Assembly: GCA_934339135.1 (NCBI GenBank) | Contig: CAKRHP010000005.1 | Span: 62,001-126,000, forward strand | Source of the DNA: an uncultured Lachnospiraceae bacterium | GTDB taxonomy: Bacteria > Bacillota > Clostridia > Lachnospirales > Lachnospiraceae | Direction: 5' to 3' | Length of the DNA stretch: 64,000 nucleotides | In this document: in pieces, positions 60,831 to 64,000 of the stretch | Position numbering within the stretch: position 1 is the first letter of the stretch | How the letters are laid out: each line of letters opens with the position of its first letter | The notes under the pieces: generated by a model | Database searches by the model: none | The model's input: the letters and a program-made list of their open reading frames with translations, nothing else | Told to the model about the DNA's origin: nothing | Position numbers and translations under genes: made by a program

Positions 60831-61169
60831 ATGGCAAATAATTTGACATCTCAAAATATACGAAGGGAGATCAGTGAAAAGTTAAAGCAGTACAGAATCG
60901 GATATCCCATGACACAGAAGGAATTATCCGATAAATCGGGGGTATCTGTGAGAAGTATTTCGCGTTTTGAAGGGGGAGAGGATATTCAATTTGGAAATCT
61001 GATCAGAATACTAAAAGCGTTGGATTTAGAGAAGAATCTGGATTTTCTGGTTCCGGATGTTACACAAAGACCATCGTATTATTTGCATGAGGATACGAAA
61101 CGACAGAGGGTGCGTCACAGTCAAAAAGCTGATTATGAAAATGTATTTCAGTGGGGGGATGAAAAATGA
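60831..61169 (+). CDS. HipB-like antitoxin (XRE helix-turn-helix)
   Basis: 112 aa DNA-binding protein. The helix-turn-helix is MTQKELSDKSGVSVRSISRFEGG (about residues 24-46), followed by FGNLIRILKALDLEKNLDFLVPD, the usual HipB/XRE core. A basic tail follows (HEDTKRQRVRHSQKADYENV). It would bind its own operator and neutralise HipA. Start chosen at ATG 60831, with AAAGGAATAG upstream. It is intact and overlaps the decayed hipA frame by four bases (ATGA), as in functional hipBA pairs. Confidence 0.82.
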   Translation: MANNLTSQNIRREISEKLKQYRIGYPMTQKELSDKSGVSVRSISRFEGGEDIQFGNLIRILKALDLEKNLDFLVPDVTQRPSYYLHEDTKRQRVRHSQKADYENVFQWGDEK

Positions 61170-61893
61170 TCGAGACGGCAGAAGTATATCTTTGGGGAAC
61201 CAGGATAGGAATTGTTCATTTGGATGAAAAATACGGTTTTGCCACTTATGAATATGATAAAGTTTTTTTGCATAGTGGTATTGAGGTTTCACCAATTTGT
61301 ATGCCATTATCAGAAAAGGTGTATTCCTTTCCGGATTTGGATGGTTGATCAAATTTGACGGGGTTACAGGAAATGGTGATCATGGGATGGAAGATGCACC
61401 GGAATACACGTTGATTGAATATGTGTATTATCTTATGGCTTGTGCCGCCGGAATTCAGATGAATGAATGCCGTGTATTACAGGAGAATGGCAGAAATTAT
61501 TTTATGACGAAACGCTTGGAGCAATTATATCGCAGGATGGTGTTTAATGTTTTGGCAGTAAATCAGGATGATCATGTGAAAAATTTTTCTTTCTTGATGA
61601 ATCGTTCCGGAAAGTGGAGTCTGGCTCCGGCATATGATATGACATTGGCATATGATCCATCCAATCATTGGCTTTGCGCACATCAGATGACAATTAACGG
61701 TAAAAACAAAAATATATCAAAAGATGATTTAATTCATAGTGGGATTTCTATGGATCTTAAGAAGATAAAGTGCAGAAGGATTATTGAAGAGGTAACCCAA
61801 ACAGTGAGAAACTGGCATATTTATGCGGAGAAGGCCGGAGTCAGGGAAAAGACGATGGAGGATGTCAAAATAATCCTCCAAAATCACGCTTAG
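61166..61893 (+). pseudogene. Decayed HipA-family kinase toxin
   Basis: The first 60 codons (61166-61348) encode the N-terminal HipA subdomain, ending VSPICMPLSEKVYSFPDLDG and a stop. The +2 frame then resumes at WLIKFDGVTGNGDHG and runs to 61893. Missing between them is the LPGLLADSLPDKFG segment and the Gly-rich phosphate loop, about 150 residues. A second gap follows the MTKR stretch, where 40-50 residues expected before QLYRRMVFNVL are absent. The catalytic AVNQDDHVKNFSF and metal-binding APAYDMTLAY remain. So two deletions plus a frame change have inactivated the Ser/Thr kinase. Typical HipA is about 410-440 aa; about 250 codons survive. Confidence 0.8.
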
Positions 61894-61913
61894 TAATATC
61901 ATAAGATAATTTC

Positions 61914-62639
61914 TCAATGCCCATGGGGAATCCGTTCCAGAGCTCCCTTTTCCCGTTTCAGATCAGCATACAGCAGATCAATAAATACGATCATCAGTGG
62001 GATCAGTGCTGCGAAAATGGCTTTTCCAAGAAACAGATTACAAAGTATCGTGGAGAGCACACCACCAACCACAAATACCAGCAGCATACACAAATGCTGT
62101 GTCATGCGGGGAAGATATGCAGTATCCCTGTGACGGATCGCTTTTGTCAGAGCAATGGCAACCTGACGCCAGTGATTGGTACAGAAGGTCGTTGCCATAG
62201 GCACACTTCTTGCCTGGCGGAATGTATTATATTGCATGGAGCAGATAAAATTGATGGCGACCTGGGAGATCTGAACCGGTGCACTTTCCGGCAGCAGCCC
62301 CAGGAACACCACGACGATCATCTCGATTAAGATAAAAAGGGTATCCCAACGGATAAACTGCAGCTTCCTGATGCTGTTAGGCAAGGCCTCGGACAGGACG
62401 GCTCCAAGGAAATAAGCACTCATGGGAACTAAGAAGTAAAGTGCATGTTTCCACTGGGCATTGCCCAGCGCCATGGCAAATAAAACAAAGTTTGCTGTCT
62501 GGGCGTTACAGAAGATGCCGCCGCGGATCGAGTATGTAAATGCACCGAAAAATCCGGCGACTCCCATTAAGACAAAAAAGACATGGCGTCGTTCGCAAGT
62601 GAGGTATTCGTCCTCTGATATTTGTTCCATTTCCTTCAT
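61914..62639 (-). CDS. YoaK/DUF1275-family membrane protein
   Basis: 241 aa with six predicted helices. GVAGFFGAFTYSIRGGIFCNAQTANFVLFAMAL is the DUF1275 signature (G-G-x-x-D/F-x-x-x-x-Q-T-x-N). The Arg/Asn-rich middle includes NTFRQARSVPMATTFCTN. Function of the family is not established. Start ATG 62639, with AAAAGGA about 10 bases upstream; a TTG at 62642 is adjacent. Converges with the hipA remnant. Confidence 0.82.
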   Translation of the reverse strand: MKEMEQISEDEYLTCERRHVFFVLMGVAGFFGAFTYSIRGGIFCNAQTANFVLFAMALGNAQWKHALYFLVPMSAYFLGAVLSEALPNSIRKLQFIRWDTLFILIEMIVVVFLGLLPESAPVQISQVAINFICSMQYNTFRQARSVPMATTFCTNHWRQVAIALTKAIRHRDTAYLPRMTQHLCMLLVFVVGGVLSTILCNLFLGKAIFAALIPLMIVFIDLLYADLKREKGALERIPHGH

Positions 62640-62786
62640 CAATAATTCATCCTTTTCCCTTACAATTTAAACTTCCCACAGCAAATATCAGCGCAGTAAG
62701 CGGTATCTGCTGTGGGAAGCCCGTATTTGTTCTTTATTCTATTAGTATAATCATTTTAAACAGACATGTCAAAAGAAATACAGCAT

Positions 62787-62827
62787 AAAAAACGCCCCGG
62801 ATAGCTTTTGAAAAGCGTCCGGGGCGT
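62787..62827 (-). terminator. Intrinsic terminator after xylB
   Basis: On the minus strand the ACGCCCCGGA / TCCGGGGCGT stem (10 bp, extended inside by CTTTT/AAAAG) is followed by TTTTTT. Confidence 0.85.
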
Positions 62828-62875
62828 GCTTTCGTGGAATCAAAAAGATATGATTCCGTTTAATACAGTATTTGT

Positions 62876-64000
62876 TTACAGATTTGCAAGAGTCTGATAA
62901 TCATCCTTCAGATCATCATACAGCTTCTTGTAAAGCTGATGAAACTTATCGTACTCTTTGGTTGCAGCAGCATCCGGATGACATTCCTTCTCAGGATCTG
63001 TGTGGATCATCTTGCGGCATGCATCCTCTACGCTGTCGTAGATGCCTGCGCCAACACCGGCAAGAATTGCAACACCGAGAGCAGGTCCCTCGGTAGCGGT
63101 TACGGTCTTAACATCACAGCCGAACATATCTGCCATCATCTGACGCTGAACAGCGTTCTTTGCGCCACCGCCGCAGGCCATCATTTCGGTAACATGGATA
63201 CCCATCTCGCGGATGATATCGTTACAGTCTGTCAGAGAGTAGCTGATACCCTCCATAACGGCACGAGCCATGTCAGCAGTTGTGTGCATGCTGGAAAGAC
63301 CGAAGAATACACCACGGCAGTTTGCATCCAGATGAGGAGTACGCTCACCGTTCAGATATGGGAGGTAGATCAGTCGGTTTGCACCGATCGGAGTTTTTAA
63401 TACGTCTGCATTGATCAGATCAAAGGCGCCACAGCCCTGCTCCTTTGCCTTGCGTGCATACTCTGTTCCGATGTTGTCCTGGAACCATGCCAGAGAATAT
63501 CCGGCTGCCTGGGTAACACCCATAACATGCCATGCACCCGGAACAGCGCAACAGAAGGTATGTACACGTCCCTTTGGATCGATGGAGATATCGCTGGAAT
63601 GTGCAAATACAACGCCGCTGGTACCGATCGTGGTAAATGCCTTGCCATCCTCAACAACGCCTGTTCCAACTGCTGCAGCGGCATTATCGCCGGCACCGCC
63701 GACTACAACTGTAGAGGTAGAAAGACCTGTCTTTGCTGCGATCTCAGGAAGAATGGTACCCGTAACCTCAGGAGACTCATATACCTTTGCCAAAAGGCTC
63801 TTATCAATGTCGAGCTTATCGAGAACCTCATCAGACCACTGACGCTTTGGTACATCCAGAAGCTGCATACCGGAAGCATCGGAAACCTCTGTGGCGAACT
63901 CGCCGGTCAGGATGTAACGGACATAATCCTTTGGAAGGAGAATATGCTTACATTTTGCATAATTCTCCGGCTCATGATTGCGGACCCAGAGGATCTTGGA
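62876..64000 (-). CDS. xylB: Xylulokinase, C-terminal part (5' end outside the window)
   Basis: FGGY-family sugar kinase, 374 codons present. The frame is open to the window edge, beginning SKILWVRNHEPENYAKCKHI, so about 120 residues including the start are outside. Motifs: LPKDYVRYILTG, SDASGMQLLD, VVVGGAGDNAAAAVGTG, GTSGVVFAHS, YLNGERTPHLDANCRGVFFGLS, and the FGGY signature region MACGGGAKNAVQRQMMADMFG. It phosphorylates D-xylulose, feeding the pentose phosphate pathway. Specificity for xylulose rather than another pentulose is inferred from overall pattern. Confidence 0.9.
   Translation of the reverse strand, partial: SKILWVRNHEPENYAKCKHILLPKDYVRYILTGEFATEVSDASGMQLLDVPKRQWSDEVLDKLDIDKSLLAKVYESPEVTGTILPEIAAKTGLSTSTVVVGGAGDNAAAAVGTGVVEDGKAFTTIGTSGVVFAHSSDISIDPKGRVHTFCCAVPGAWHVMGVTQAAGYSLAWFQDNIGTEYARKAKEQGCGAFDLINADVLKTPIGANRLIYLPYLNGERTPHLDANCRGVFFGLSSMHTTADMARAVMEGISYSLTDCNDIIREMGIHVTEMMACGGGAKNAVQRQMMADMFGCDVKTVTATEGPALGVAILAGVGAGIYDSVEDACRKMIHTDPEKECHPDAAATKEYDKFHQLYKKLYDDLKDDYQTLANL

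Noticed and set aside
1..64000. tRNA, rRNA, insertion sequences and att sites
   Set aside because: No cloverleaf with a conserved T-loop, no rRNA segments, no transposase or integrase frames and no flanking terminal repeats were found on reading.

Overview
The window reads as chromosomal DNA of a Gram-positive, spore-forming gut anaerobe of the Clostridia, most likely Lachnospiraceae. The grounds are moderate GC, strong AGGAGG/GAAAGGAG ribosome-binding sites, BceAB-type and heterodimeric ABC exporters, monotopic lipoproteins, AraC-type sugar regulators, cytoplasmic glycoside hydrolases, an [Fe-S]-type PurF, and small Cys/Gly-rich proteins of the kind databases call 'chorion class high-cysteine protein 13'. 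Genus cannot be decided from the sequence. No rRNA, tRNA, insertion sequence or CRISPR array was found.

Layout. 1-3.9 kb: BceAB-type ABC transporter, then an isolated rsmH on the minus strand. 4.0-6.4 kb: a P-loop ATPase behind helically phased ACAGTAAA repeats, then two decayed genes (a chemoreceptor with its signalling core deleted, and the tail of an ABC exporter). 6.4-15.3 kb: a two-component system divergent from an unusual five-gene operon: a lipoprotein solute-binding protein with a beta-propeller-like N-terminal half, two sugar-type permeases, an HlyD-like adaptor and a MacB-periplasmic-domain-like protein. 15.3-18.9 kb: heterodimeric ABC exporter. 18.9-27.4 kb: HAD phosphatase, GH26, AraC regulator, GH5, MATE exporter and GH2, an intracellular beta-glycan utilisation neighbourhood. 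27.6-32.9 kb: cell-wall amidase, rdgB, yfcE-like phosphodiesterase, MarR regulator, citrate synthase and endonuclease IV. 33.0-39.1 kb: two-component system with a GldG-like membrane protein, a degenerate ABC ATPase and an ABC-2 permease. 39.2-43.9 kb: proB, CobD/HisC-like PLP enzyme, AraC regulator, HAD hydrolase and two small hypothetical proteins. 44.0-50.9 kb: potABCD polyamine importer, intact chemoreceptor, aroC. 51.0-52.0 kb: an island of three small genes, each behind a sigma-K-like promoter. 52.1-58.0 kb: GH3 lipoprotein and purF-purB-purA. 58.0-61.9 kb: two toxin-antitoxin loci, each with a wrecked toxin and a preserved antitoxin, flanking greA and cysK. 61.9-64.0 kb: YoaK-like membrane protein and the 3' part of xylB.

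The strongest new observation is at 58.0-58.4 kb, minus strand. Two exactly adjacent 51-nt repeats each fold as an H-type pseudoknot, and both the outer stem and the loop-to-tail helix covary between the copies. They sit between a promoter and an intrinsic terminator, followed directly by the first 53 codons of a ToxN/AbiQ/CptN-like toxin. This is a type III toxin-antitoxin locus whose toxin has been truncated. The second strongest is the set of three promoters matching the sigma-K consensus (AC-N16-CATAnnnTA), which ties the Cys-rich small proteins and a 59-residue gene to late mother-cell sporulation.
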